From Zhengitettix transpicula (lineage: Eukaryota > Arthropoda > Insecta > Orthoptera > Tetrigidae), in NCBI GenBank assembly GCA_037074705.1, contig CM073590.1, forward strand, positions 47,838,395 to 47,902,394: DNA of 64,000 nt. The letters run 5' to 3'. Positions 10,106-23,345 of this stretch are shown in pieces. The position numbers were made by a program, and so were the translations under genes. Under the pieces are notes generated by a model that searched no databases, was not told where the DNA came from, and saw only the letters and a program-made list of their open reading frames with translations. The number at the start of each line of letters is the position of its first letter. Position 1 is the stretch's first letter.

Positions 10106-12179
10106 CCTGTTGCCTAAAAAAATAAAATAAAACGCCTTCGTAGGAGGGGGTGCCCTTTTAGGTTCCTATAAAAATATCTCTTTCCTTTTTATTCAATTCG
10201 AAATTGTATTACCCAATTAGCGTATACCTAATGAACGGATAAAGTACATAATAAAAATAATTAAAGGTTCAAGATGGAGAAATCTCGGCCGGTCCACGAG
10301 ATTTCAAAGCTTATTTGGCTAAACTTTGAAAGAATTTCCATTTTTCTTAAAAATAATAATTTTTCACGTGTAAAGGGGGGATAAAATTATCAGATTTTTT
10401 TTTATCTTTAAAATTCGGTTCAATTTATAATGAGATCCTAAATTTTGACCATAACAGATACGTTCAGAAAAAAAAACACTCGTAAAGCGAAATACAGTGT
10501 CTTATTGGGTATAAATTAATGTTCAACAGGAATAATTTCATCTTGATTCATAACTAAGCGAGGGATTCCCAAGTTCGACTTACTTGACAAATTTTTGTTC
10601 ACTAGGTTCCCTATTTTTTATTATCATTCATAAATAGAGCCACGTATTTAGTTGCAATTGTAGGAACAATCCAGTAACTAAGTTACTTAATATCTAAATA
10701 TAATTTTATAAATCATTTTTTGCAATTTACTGACTTAAATGTTATTATAATATAATTTTTTAAAATTAATTCAACAGTTGTTGTCGCAATATTTTCCACA
10801 GTATGTTTTACATTAGGTGTAAAATCAGTTATAATAATTCTAAATCACCGCGTTCTATATTATTTAATTTTTTATAGTTTTTCTCGATAAACAGTTATCG
10901 TCGCTATATCCTGATTCACGAAAGTACAAACTAGGAAAAGCTAAAAATAATAGTTAGGTGATATGTATTAATTTTACTTATATCTTTAAAAATCCATAAT
11001 TTTACATAACAACTTGTTTTAAAAGTTATTTTATCTGCCAAATTCTCCCGACGGCGTCATTCAGCTTTTGACGTCTGGATCACACCACCATATGAAAATA
11101 TATATTATTATTCTTACACATATTCATACGGATATTATTACCTAAGAATTACATTCCCTAAAAGTCAAATCAAACTTTAAAACAGTAAAAATTATCCTGA
11201 ACTCCCAATAGAACCATTTTTATAGTTCCATGGACCCCTAATAGACCCGCCTGAACCCCTTTCGGAAAAATTGAGAAAAGTTATTAGAATTTTGAGACTT
11301 CATTGCAATATTTTAATCCATTCAACGTATAATAAAGCCATTTTCATTATATTCAGCCTTTTTCTGCGCCAAGAATGTTGCTGTATTTGTATCTTTTCCT
11401 CGACGTGGTCAAAATAAATCCAAAACAATATGGAGAAGTATGCCCAAAAAAATTGGCATCTGGACAATTAACTCTGCATGATTCTTGGAATTGATGACTG
11501 ATCAGTGTCACAGTGCCTTTAATTCATTTAGATCACTTAATGACCGGGCAATATAACAAAATAATCACTAATCCAGCATTTGTTTCGGCCATGTCATTTG
11601 CATGATTAATTTAGTAGTATTTAATGAAGTAAAAGCAACTTTAATGCGTCTCCAATGCGCCTTGGCGAAAACGTCAAGCAGCAATGAAAAAATAGACATA
11701 TTTAAAGTTGAGCCAACTTAAAATTCAATGAAACTGAATTCTTCGAGTAATTGCAAAAACGGATAACGGTAAAGATTGATTTTGATGCACTGTATTCCAT
11801 TAAAATAAATATATTCTTTAGGATTTCATTATGAATCCACACGTTTTCTTTTAGGGATCGAGCATCAGGGCAAGAAATAAGAGCAAATTGTGTTCGAGAA
11901 ACGAGACTTTTTATTTAATGCTCTTTCAATAGGACAGGAAACGTAAAGTACTGAGACCTATCTGATTGTTGTTTCTGTACTTGAAAATAACTTTGTCTGA
12001 AGCATATGAATTCATTGTTACTTTTAAAAAAACGCATAGATGGTTATTAACTATCCTACAGCGATTTTTAATGCGGTATTCAATGCTGATACTCCAAGTA
12101 GAAGGAGAAATAAAAAAAGCGGCTCCATGATTCCTCTGTACGCAGGAGAAATTAAAGATACACGGTACAAAAGACTGTG
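10106..12179. other. Long AT-rich non-coding stretch
   Basis: About 2 kb with no supported gene, RNA or repeat. Stops are dense in all frames. Confidence 0.4.
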
Positions 12180-12500
12180 TAAGGGCAATTAGCGCAAAGT
12201 GAAGGATGCGTCATTGGTTTTGCAGGCAAAAAGCGAGAAGCTGATTGGCCAGATTTACGAGCGGCGGTGGCTTTCATGTGCGTAGCCTGCCTATTAGCTG
12301 TGCCCAGGCCCGTGACAGTCATGAGTCCGTCAATGCATAATTGCCTTGATTTAACGTCTCCATCTTCACATTAGCCAGCTCATTTAGCTGCCCGTGGCGT
12401 CCGCCGATTCTGGATTCATAGCAGCAGCATTTGTCTCCGTCGCCCCAATCAACATTCGGCAACCATTCCTCCCATATGGGACCGCATGTCAGGTTCTGCC
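12180..12500. promoter_or_regulatory. GC-richer island, candidate conserved non-coding element
   Basis: Contains CAATTAGC at 12186-12193, a CCAAT-type box (ATTGG at 12244-12248), CATTAGCC at 12369-12376 and TGCATAATTGCC. It is repeat-free with sharp edges. Likely regulatory. Confidence 0.4.
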
Positions 12501-14689
12501 ACTATAGAATATTCCAAAATATATTACGGAACGACAAGAGATGATGTTTTAACAATTTCCTGAAAAACGTATCTCGGATATTTGAGAATAATATGTAACA
12601 AAGAAACTAATAATAATTCGTTAAGTCATTTGTGCCTTCGGCGAAAAAACAAAAGATTGTAAGTACAATATATTTTCCAAAATCAGGTGATAGAAACAGT
12701 TACCTCGAATATATGAACTGCTTAATGATGAGACGGTTAAATATAATTTCAGCCGGTTATTGAAAGCTGAAAGAGTTTCATACATAACATAAATATTGTT
12801 TTGATTAATAGACTGTTCCAAATCACACCCAGTCCCATATAGAGGTAGTAAAATTTAATGAGACGTTTTCGTCCTAGTTGATCAAATTCAACCTACTCTA
12901 CGATCAGAAAAACAGCACGATTACGTACCAATTAACATACAAATAAAAATGAACTAGAACGTATATCTAAGTCATATTATTTACAATAGTTAATAAAATT
13001 GGCTAAAATGGACGTTATTAAATAATTAAATTCTTGTATATAATCGGTATTGATTAACTTAAATCACACAATGAAGTGGTGTTTAATAATTATTATAACA
13101 GATTAAATAGAGATATATCATAATGAATTACTTTAGTTTTAAAATTTTCAGGAAACTTGAAAATAATATTTCATAGATGGACATTATAGTTAATTAGTAG
13201 TAAGGCACACTTATTTAAAGATATTGCTTTTTAAATATGAATTTTATGTGATACTTATAAAACTATTGTAATGTCTACTTGTATATTAATTACACTGGTG
13301 TTCTGTGGGACGAACAGGTTGAAAGTAGCCAACTTGGTGGAAAACTGCCCATTAAATATCACGATATGCATATTATTTTTCGCCAAATAACGTAATTATC
13401 TGTACAGCATAGAACATGGAGAAACCGCCATTACGTAACATAACAAGTAATTGTAACAACAGAGAAACATACATCACAGCTCAAAATTGAGGATTTTAGA
13501 GCTTTATTTATAAGCATATCTTTTTGCATATTTACAGCTATCCTTCATTGCGACACGACTATTTATTGCATGAATGGCATACAAAACGAATAAAATAGTT
13601 GTATTTAGAGTTCGGTTGCTTCCAACATCATTACGTAAAAATCATCAGATTGTGTATTCTAAAAATAATTTAGTACTGATTTACATTAATTATTTGCCGC
13701 TTGGTTTTCATCTAGTTCCTAAGACGAGAAAAATAATAGCATATTGGACATAATTTTAATACTTCTTTTAGATCAAGAACGTATTTAGTATTTAGTAATT
13801 ACAGAGAACTTTAAATAATACAACAATACAAAATTTGTTGTTAATTCCGAGAATGTGTAATCGTGTTTTAAATTTGATGATTTATTTTTTGTTGATAATT
13901 ACGTATTATAAAGCAATAATTTAATTAAATATTTTTTTATATTGAATGTAAGTTAAATCCCTTGTGTGCATGTCTTTGCCATTGGTTTTATTATTTAATT
14001 TTTATTATCTTTAGATATAGCAGTATGACAACAACATGTAGATAATTTAACAATTGGGTTATGGTTCGCCTAGTTCTTGATGAAGTTCTAATTTTAGGAC
14101 GGAACGTCGTTTAAATAATTAATTTTAATAACAAGAAATAGTATTTTTTTATTTTCCTGACTAATATTTATATTTCATTGATCAATGCTTTTAAAAAGAG
14201 CCTTTAATCAAAACTAAGCGCTTATGAAATGTAATATAAGAAAGCATTTATTTCTAATTTATTTAAAATTATTTTTTAATATCCGCTTGATGCATTGTGA
14301 AGCCGCGAACTAAAGCAATTAACTAAACACGGAACAGAAATCCTGGAAGACCAATTTAAAACTCATTTCGTGACAGACTCTTAATGACGCATGTTTAGAG
14401 ATACCATTTTCAAAACAACGGTGATATTGTGGTGTCTAATTAAGGACAGCCGTTTGTGTGTAAATAAATTGTACCAGTTCAACCATAAAGTAACTGTTGC
14501 GGAAACGTGTGCTGCCGCCTGCAAGAATAGCGCGACCTTCATACCAAACGAAAGAAGTCACTACAGTTAAGCAAATTTAATACGGAATCCCGAAATAATT
14601 TATGTAAGACGTATCTACTTAGAACTAATTGGACACTGACTTAAGGTATTTTGAAACATGGACAGATATGATGAGTAAATCAGAACGCA
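12501..14689. other. Long AT-rich non-coding stretch
   Basis: Over 2 kb without recognisable genes or repeats; very AT-rich, especially 12990-14280. Confidence 0.4.
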
Positions 14690-15130
14690 TTACGAGAATA
14701 AAGAATTATAACAGGGATCCGAGAGTACCAGCTACCGAAGAAAGAAACTGTGAGTATGGAGGATGGTAGACTTAAAGGCGTACAGCCGGGCTCTTAGTGT
14801 CGGCACCTGCGCCTGCGTTAAGAAGGCGCCATGATAAGGTTATCATTGTTTATTAGCGGCGCTATTGTGTGATGGTCGGGGGAGGTAGAGGGGGAGGGTG
14901 GGGGGGGCGATAGATGGCAGCAGCGCCACGGAGCGGCCGTCGCGCGTGACAAATGACTCTCGATAAAACATGGCTCGTGACGTGTAGAGCGCGCTCGTTT
15001 GTAAACAGCCAACAGCTGCGAGCGACAATATTTTAACACAGGGGCGCTACACTTGCGGATACTAGATTGCAATAGACACGTTTAAACGCTCTTTGCTTTA
15101 TTTGGGCGCTAGGCGCAAAACAAAACAACC
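14690..15130. promoter_or_regulatory. GC-richer island with G-quadruplex motif and CTCF-like words
   Basis: Runs of G at 14878-14882, 14890-14894, 14896-14898 and 14900-14907 satisfy a four-run quadruplex pattern with loops of 7, 1 and 1. Next to it are AGATGGCAGCAGCGCCAC (14912-14929) and, upstream, AAGGCGCCATGATAAGG, which resemble insulator-type motifs. Frames on the minus strand across the pyrimidine tract are low-complexity artefacts. Confidence 0.4.
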
Positions 15131-15560
15131 TGACTGGCCGGAATACAAGCTCGCACACAATTTGTGCACCGAATTTAAATAATGTAGTGAATTTTTATTA
15201 CGTTCCACTTCGGAATACTAATGATAAGAGAAAAATAGTGGCAGCTACTCTAGCTGAAAAAAATAATCTTTGAAAAAATTAATTTTTATTAAGATAAAAT
15301 TAGCAAACTTATTTCATCGTACTTAAGTAAACCAATATGTTTGCATGGTTCGTGAACGAGTTTACCCCCGGGGCCAAAACCTAATAAATTATTATATTTT
15401 TATTTATAATATCGGTTCAACTCTGGCTAAAATTATATGCACAATCAAAGCAAAAGTGGAATAAGTAGTATGTAATGATGTAATAAAAGTGGTTTAATAC
15501 GAGAAAATTATTAAAAGGTAACGTTCAGTGTCATTTGGAGAATGAAGAGAAATTTATTTA

Positions 15561-16482
15561 TGTAGAGATTACTAAGGAATTTATTTTATTTAAGATATTC
15601 TGTCTTCAGTTAGGCCATACAGGTGGTGTACTTTCGTTACGCCAAATGCTTACGAATATTTATCCCTGTATCCCGAGGTAAAGGTATAAAATCCTTGAGA
15701 AGTAAACACAAAAGCCAGTCGAAGGGCTGTCGAGCGCCAGTGCCGGTCGAGTGTTAGTTTTGGGCTGGGAAGACTAAACTCGGACATTCCGTCCAGGTGC
15801 GTCGTTGGTTCTTGGTTGTTGTTTATGTCTGAGTGTGAAGTCACTCTCATCCTGGGCAATTATCCGCGTTGAAGTTGATTCGACTGATATCTTTTGAAGG
15901 ATGTTGTTTTTGTATGTGGATTTAGTATAACGAATCTCACTCTAGGATAAGATCAACTTGCCAAAGGTTGGTAAAAGGCCACGAGAGATGGTAATCCTGT
16001 GTATTGCCGTCTATCTATGATAGCTGTGCCAACAAATCCTATCTCCACACCTCCTATGGTGGCTCTGGGCAATACAGCTTGCTGTAGAAAAATGGAGAAG
16101 GGTGTTTAATTTAAGGTTGTGACATAGGTTCGTTAAAGCTAAGCACGCCCAGCTACATTTTGCTTGCCGCCTAGCAGATTCATTCGGATTCATTTAATCA
16201 TTTCCAGATCTCCGAAGTTTGTTCCGAGTTACAAGCATACTTTGAAGTGTGCTGGGCCACTTGAGAACCGCTTTTGACGTTCCAAGTTATTTGTTTAGTT
16301 TTAGTTGTGCATAATAATTAAGCGTTAGATTTCTAATAATAAACATTGTAAAACGTTCTATAGTTTTCTGTTTTCATTTTTGTAAATTCCTATATTCTAT
16401 TGGAGTCCTGTAGGCGACCCTGATCGTAAGAACTCAACCATGGAAATAATAGGAATTGATTTTGTTTATATCGGAGGTTCTA
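15561..16482 (+). mobile_element. LTR-like element, copy 1 (solo LTR)
   Basis: It starts TGTAGAGATTACTAAGG and can be followed to about 16482 (GGTTCTACA). It aligns by eye through most of its length with 58828-59780. Landmarks are CTTGAGAAGT, GGTGCGTCGTTGG, CCAACAAATCCTATCTCC, an AATAAA-type signal near 16340, and TGTAGGCGACCCTGATCG. TG...CA ends and no coding region fit a solo LTR. Open frames inside are not related to any protein I know. Confidence 0.55.
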
Positions 16483-18209
16483 CACGAGAGGGTTTTATCA
16501 CAGCAGCGAGGACGAACCGAACCGGTAAACAGGCAGTTCGAAGACAGAAATGGAAGGGGAAGGTGGAACGGTTGAAGATAATCTCAAAGTCCAAATTTTC
16601 CCCTTTCTTTTATGCTGCCAATTCTTACTCAAATAACTGTCGAAATAAAAAGGAATTTACCGATTGTTACGAGACTTGCAGTACGACCGTGAGATAAAGA
16701 GAAGATATATTTGTTGTAAACTTAACAGGAAATTGTTTTATTGTGCAATATATTATTGTCAATTAGCATTAACTTATTAATTTTTTAATAATAAGAAAAA
16801 TAGCCAAATACAGACAAAAGAAGTAAAAATTTTTCATCTTAATTTTTAATACTTACTCGAGATTTTTCATAAAAATTTATTAAATATATCTATAAGTCAA
16901 GAAAAGCGTTAATAGTATAATAAAATAATGATGTATCCAGGGTTTGCATAGTAACTGATTATTTACATTCGTACAATCCTAATCAGTGGCCAAAAATAAA
17001 ATTAATTATTACATTACCATGTTATAATAAATAAATACAATAAATATGGTAAAGATTGGTTGCTACATCTTGAAAACTACAATGAAATTTCTATAAATAT
17101 GTAAGTGTATATATGTAAGTAGTCAAATTCATAAGATGCAAAATAGTAAACAGGAAAAAATACATGTTTATTCTTAATCATCCCCGAAGGCATGAAACGG
17201 CGTGAGTAAAAGAATATAAAAGAAATGTGTGCAAGAAATTAGGAAAATAGGATTTTGGAGACATAAGATATTATGTGGGAATCAATAAGGAACCCAAGGT
17301 GCCACAATAAAAGCAAACGGGTAATAACTGTAGAAACATGTATTGCTCTCACAATATGAAACAAACGCGTACGTCAAAGGTTTCCATAGAAAAATATAAG
17401 CACAATAGATTATTTTAATTTGGAATTTGTGCTGCTACTTTTGCCGACGTTAACTGAGATCCTATAGAAATGTTTTCAGAAGTAACATGTTATCTGAGAA
17501 AAAATTTAGCAATTCTCATATCATGCAGAAATGGTAGAAAGAACAATCTGGTACAAATATGTCCACAGTGCCTCAAGGAGAGAAACGTTCGAAAGAATTA
17601 ATAGGACTCGTGTTCTGCTTCAGAAAAAAGCGAGCATTGTGATTCGAAAATTGCAGTACAAAATATTAATATTAGTTAATAAGATATAAAATACCTCTCT
17701 AATTAAAAAACATACTTTTAACAATTATTAGAGAAATAATTCAATTTGTCTGACGAATTGAGCAGTAATTTATGCATTCAGAACCATACGTGTGCAATAG
17801 TCTTCAGAGAAAAACCGAGAAACATTTAAGAAAGCATCGGCGGCAAATCACATCACACACACATGGTGCCTGTCAATTATATAAGGAAAGAAAAACCATA
17901 GAGAACAGACGAAAATTACGTTTCGCCTGTATGGCTTTATGAAGCCCATGATGCTAATAAATACGAACATCTAAAGGAAATACCGATTATGTTGTCAGTA
18001 ACATATGAATACAATTTAACATACAGTAAAGTGTACAAACCAACAAATTGATATCAAGAGAACGTTAAATTAGTATTTTCTAATGTCTTTAAGAGAATAT
18101 AACAATTAAGAACATACAAAACGGATGTAATTTTTTTTTTAAAAAAAATGGTCTAATACCATATTTTATGCAACTTTCCAAATTAGTTTTTTGCTGACCT
18201 CATTGAAAA
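16483..18209. other. AT-rich non-coding DNA with Penelope-tail fragments
   Basis: At 16786-16825 the words AATAAGAAAAATAGCC and CAGACAAAAG match the tail at 3285. A symmetric T-tract/A-tract sits at 18131-18148. Otherwise nothing is supported. Confidence 0.4.
17915..17944 (-). ncRNA. Hammerhead-like remnant
   Basis: On the minus strand CTTCATAAA, a GCC/GGC stem and GAAACGTAA follow the same spacing as the cores at 25132 and 39960. The first core word is degraded. Confidence 0.2.
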
Positions 18210-18570
18210 ATAAACGTAAGTAGGTACGCTGGGTCACGAAGCTATATGAAGGCGTTTATTGAGAAGCAATTTACAGCGAGCAAATCTGTCGTTCCGGAGG
18301 CGCAGTTTTACGGAATAGCGACGCGCGTTTGTGGCGGGCGTTGACAAATGGCGTCGGCTCGCATTTAGTAATGCAGATTATGCCAGGGCATGTTTCACGC
18401 TGTCAGATACACGCAGCTCTCAGCAGGACCATCGACAAGCGACAGATGCAAATACACAATTAATAGCCGCCAAGGACCGCCAAACACCCTGCCAGCGCCC
18501 CAGCACATAAATCAGCATTACGCGCGTCTTATTGCACCATGCGTGTGTGCTGTCTAAAATTTGCAAAAGC
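18210..18570. promoter_or_regulatory. GC-richer island with POU octamer
   Basis: A perfect octamer ATGCAAAT at 18446-18453 is followed within a few bases by CAATTAATAG. The island is repeat-free and CG-containing. The pairing of an octamer with a homeodomain-type site suggests a POU/homeodomain-bound enhancer. Confidence 0.4.
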
Positions 18571-20419
18571 TCCGTCGCAGATTTCAAAAGCAGTTAAACG
18601 TAATGCTTAAATCTTCCGAAGGAATCCGAAATTATTTACAAAAGTAAATGCTGTACGGGCAAAACTTCGTCCGCCAACTGCCATTTCATGACACCAAGTG
18701 TGAAGTAAAATCTGTAATTAAACCTAAGCAATCAACTATTTATTTTTAAGTTCTCAATGTTAACGTTACTTATCATTTTAGTCTTTGTCATCTACTAACA
18801 CGAATTAATCCCGCGACGATATTTTGAAGTCAAATATATAAATAGCTATATATTGAGTATTTCAGTATAGGTTTCGTTTATTCTAGCCGAGATTTGTAAG
18901 TGGTTGAACATAATCTATTAAAACGTATTTTTTCCCGAATTTATTAACTGAAAATGGCTCGTTCCATCGTCGAGCACGTACCACACGATCATCAAATTCT
19001 GATATTTATCGTAGGTTATATATCCTCAAAGAACGGAAAACCAAAAACAACGTGAAAAAATATAACTTTGCGAATCACTATTCTGAATAGTTTACATAAT
19101 GCGGAGGAAAGGAAATAACAGGGTTGATGATGTAACAAAAGAATTGTTTTCTGTGGAGGGTTTCGCGGTTACTATGGTTGGCCATTGATACATAGTGCCG
19201 AGTTACACCTCGATTGATCGACTCAGCTGCAGTAGGAGAGGAGTCGAGTATAATTATGTTTTTGTGTCACGCCGAAAGCGGTTGTACTGACGTTTCGTAC
19301 GGTTTTTCACATCTACTCGTCTAGTCTACATTTTTCCTGGTTCAGCATATTCGTTCTTTAACTAAAATATTTTTGTAATTATATTTTTTCCATTATCATC
19401 ACGGAGAATGTGCAACTACCTGTAAATTTAATTCATGATCGTTTTGTGGAACAAAATCAGAGAAATACATAAATACAGACTACAGAATAGAAGTTTGCGG
19501 GAAACGAAGAAATGGAAATGAAACACCGGAATATGGGAGGACAATAGAATACCTATACTGACTTTGATAAAACTAATTTTAACGGCTTGGAAATTCTGGT
19601 AGTTCCAAAATATATATTTATTAAGCACACATTTTGCCAGTTTTGTTTTCCCATATATTAAATGTAAGACAAATGCCATTTTACCGAGACCGTATGAGTT
19701 AAAAAGTAATCATCATCGCGTTTCTTACGTTATTTTCAGAAATTCCTCCACATACTAATCCACTTCTCATACTTCTAAACCCAGTTATAGACTAAGTACC
19801 CGTCCCTTTCAACAACAATATTATGTAAACCTTTACAGGCCTTTACAATATCAATTAAGGATGTAAGTTTATAGTTCTGTGAAAAATCCTCCATATTTTA
19901 GACATTCTACAAACTTTAAACTCTCGAGCCGCGATAATTAAAACTCTGACTTTGAGTGTCGGATCTTGATATTTATTTTTCTTAACATTTTTGAATCCAT
20001 CTGCAATGTCCGAAAGTAGGGATGAAATGAATAGTGGTGGTTGAATTTTTATTGTATGTTTTTTTTTAAGTCTGACGTTTTACAAATATATTTTATTATA
20101 ATAAAAAAAATATCAGATAAAAATAACTTACATTTTTTTGGGATTGTGCTTTGTAACATTTATGTAGGGCGAATACATTCCTTGAATCATGTGATGTGGC
20201 TCTGAATGGATTTTTCTATCCGTGTAAGAAGATCGTCGAAATTTTCAATACCCATACGAAAATAATTAAAAAAACTTGTGTTAAAATGTTCTCAATTCCT
20301 CAAAGTGAACATAGAATGCCCCAACATGTGTCTTTTCGTAATCATTGGACAAACACATTGCATCATTAATATTTCCCGTTTTAAAAAACTATTTATACCA
20401 GACTATAAAGAAGAAGGTG
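18571..20419. other. AT-rich non-coding DNA
   Basis: No supported genes; a few short AT-driven open frames only. Confidence 0.4.
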
Positions 20420-20838
20420 TAGACAGGCTATGTATAGGGTACCCACAGAGTGGCAACTCCCCTCTTATAGCATAGGAAAGGGATTGAAAGGCCAGGCAGG
20501 GGAAGGGTAGAGGAAGGGACCCAAGGGTTAACTAGGGACCCCGGGCTATGGTTTGAGGATCCTACCCGGCATTTCACCTAAAAATGATGCAGGGAAACCC
20601 CCTAGAAAAACCTATATCAGGTAGGTCGGTCATTTGGTACTTGTCCCACGCCCTTCCGAAGGCAGGAAAGGGGTTTGTTGTGGGGTCGCAGCTTTCCCCT
20701 CGCCTTGCCTTGACCAATTTAGGAGGCATCTGGCCGACTATGCCAATAGGAATAGCGGACAACTCTTACCGTATGCCCAAAGTCTGCGACCCCAGAACAT
20801 ACACCTCTCAAATCAGTCCGAGGTGCCTCGGCATGTGG
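20420..20838 (-). repeat. Family A interspersed repeat, copy 3
   Basis: Complement of the copies at 5610 and 9708, ending (in this strand sense) with ACACCTCTCAAATCAG and GAGGTGCCTCGG. The CCTGCAT/ATGCAGG hairpin is eroded on one side. Open frames across it arise because the repeat is GC-richer than its surroundings; two frames overlap and neither is shared with other copies. Confidence 0.65.
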
Positions 20839-21549
20839 GACATCTATAGCAGACTATGCAATGAAATAACTTATCACGCTCCATATTCGTAGAATGTCTA
20901 AAGGCAAGTCGGACCGACAACTGGCTGTATGTGAAGAGAGCTAGCTTGGAGCGGTGGCCGGCTTAAATGTAGTTTAAACTGTTGTCGGGTAAGTGTGAAA
21001 CTAGCGCAAGTGCAAAAAATGAGCAGGCACTAGTCGTTTGAAGTTCAAGGAAATTCTTATCGATTTCTCCGATATCCAGGGAATATTTGAGGTATAATGA
21101 GAGCTGAAACAGTTATGCCATAATATTGTAAACTAGTTTTTGAAAAATTGAGAAGCCTGAATTGAAGGAAAACGGGTGGCCCATTCGCTTGCCCATAATG
21201 CGGCATCAAGCAGTTATTGGCCCGGACAAGCGTAATAGTCCTTGAAACTCTTACGTATTCCCCCGATTGATCCCCGCAATAATTTATTCTACGGAATAAA
21301 ATTAAGCCAGCGGTAAAAAGGACCCATTTTTTGAGCAGTGGAAGAGGTTAAAACAAAAATGGCGTAGTTTCTGTGCAGCCTCACAAACAAAAGAAAGAGA
21401 TACAGAAATGTGTTGAATAGTAGGAGTAAAGTATGCAGCTGTGTGCGTTGATTAGACGGGGTCTCCGACTACAGCTAACTGAACATATAAGGTGAGCAAA
21501 CAAAGTAACAGAAATGAGTCTCCTGTGTATATTCTTAAATTACGACTGG
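20839..21549. other. Mixed-composition non-coding DNA
   Basis: Nothing recognised. Confidence 0.35.
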
Positions 21550-21830
21550 CAGCTATCCGCTAGTTACATAATCGTCAGACAAGCAATGTAAATTCCATGG
21601 GGTACAAGAGCCCCATATTGAGTAATTACGACTGCATGGCCCTGGCTCTTCGCAGAAGCAGGACCAGGACAAGGACGAGCCCTCTATCACAGCAGCGTCA
21701 AACGCAGTGCATCTGTGTCTGTCACAGGGTTGATTTATTGCACTCGAAACCGTGCGTGCGGCTCTGCCCACTCTCCAGAAAGGCACCTCACAAGGAACAA
21801 CCACGGGGCAATATTCAAATTACACTTAAT
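21550..21830. promoter_or_regulatory. Weak GC-richer island
   Basis: Composition rises around 21630-21800 with AGGACCAGGACAAGGACGAG and repeated CTGTGTCTGTC. Open frames occur on both strands but share no family features. It could be regulatory or an unrecognised repeat. Confidence 0.25.
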
Positions 21831-22144
21831 TTTTTTTATGTCAATGTAAACCGATTTCAAAAACAACAAACCATTTCCCATACATCGTTTCCTGTGTCTT
21901 CTTGTGTTGAGTAAATATAATTCTTCGTCTTTTGTGGTCTCGCGTTCGCAATGTTGGACCACCTTCCGAATTCGTAGTTATTTTCACGAGTCTACTCGTT
22001 CTTTTAAGTCAGGTAAAATCTTTAATAATTCATATTCACAGAACTTTCATTTATATTTTCATGGCATTCCATTGTATATAATGGGGAAAAAATTATGAGT
22101 GTGTAGAAAACGGTGGAAATAACCTGTTCAACTAGTAATCACCT

Positions 22145-22158
22145 GGGGGGGGGGGGGG
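22145..22158 (+). repeat. Poly-G tract (14 G)
   Basis: An uninterrupted run of 14 G in AT-rich surroundings; prone to sequencing error. Confidence 0.9.
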
Positions 22159-23099
22159 AACACGCTTATAACATTTTCTTCTGTATTTTTATCAGACGGA
22201 AGTATTATTTACAACTGCTTTTCATGTTTGCGTTGTGAAAAGCGTTTTATTAATTTTTTCCTTAATATCAATGGACAACTAACTGTACAAGAATATCGAA
22301 GAATCCAACGCGTTGAACCGTTGAAAACCTCTTTTTCAGGGTAAAAAGGTTAATCTTCAGAGCTGTACATACGAGTCCAAAAACTCCTTAAAGGAATACT
22401 AAATTCAGCAATCTTTACCAAATCTCTGAACAGCATCGTCATCCAAACACAAAATCGGAACTGTCCAAGTGTCCTGTGCACTGAATTATTCGGTAACTTT
22501 AGTGTACCAACAAATTAACTGATATGTCACAATTATTCTATTAGGATAATCGAATAGGACGCGGAACTTTTCGATATTCTTTCAGAGCTATCTGTCCAGG
22601 AAAATAGAAAAAAAACTGTTTAATTCCATATTCATATGTAATATTAATAAACAAAAAAATTCAGAATTTTTTAATAATAGTATTAAATTTTCTTTACAGG
22701 TTATTGTAAAAGTGTTGCAATTCAGCAAAATATTAATCGAAAATTTTATATTATTACTGTAAATAAATTATGAAATATTAAATTTATCAATATTACAAGT
22801 GAATATGGAACTTTCTAACAGTCTTGGATGACTACATCCAGAATGATTAAGGTACTGTAAGAACGTGGTTTTATAGCATACAGTTTAGCGAAATAGTAAT
22901 AAATATTTAAGTATTGAAAGAAAATATCACATTTCTGACGACTCTTTACATTCAAGGCAAAACGAAGAGAAATAATGTTCTTCCGTAATTAAACAACAAA
23001 TAAATGTTACACACACGATTATAACGTTAAAATGATAGCAAACTAATAGCCCGAGCACATATTAAACATCACTATGTTTATAACAACTTTCTCTTAAAG
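22159..23099. other. AT-rich non-coding DNA
   Basis: No gene or repeat recognised. Confidence 0.4.
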
Positions 23100-23345
23100 A
23101 GAGTAAGAGCAGGAAGTTGCGGTTTTCGTTCGCCGTTATTAGTCGACTCGTAACTACGCGATGATAGTCTAAGTAGCATCAATAACCTGACACTTTAATT
23201 CGACATCGTAGCCAATTATCAAGTAATTGGATGGCGATTTTCGTTTCCAATTACGTGAGCACGTTAGCATCCGTGACCCAATTACAGAGCCGTTTCCCGC
23301 AGCTCAACGAAGAGAATTATTCGCAGCTCTGAATTTAGCTTACGT
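23100..23345. promoter_or_regulatory. Candidate element with homeodomain palindrome
   Basis: CCAATTATCAAGTAATTGG at 23212-23230 is a perfect inverted repeat of CCAATTA with a 5-bp centre. Additional CCAATTA words lie near 23250 and 23278. The density of ATTA cores in a GC-richer block suggests cooperative homeodomain binding. Confidence 0.4.

Noticed and set aside
14818..15072. 84-codon minus-strand frame
   Set aside because: Proline/serine-rich reading arises from the G-rich tract; two frames are open over the same bases.
20584..20892. 102-codon plus-strand frame
   Set aside because: Lies within family A repeat and is not kept in the other copies.
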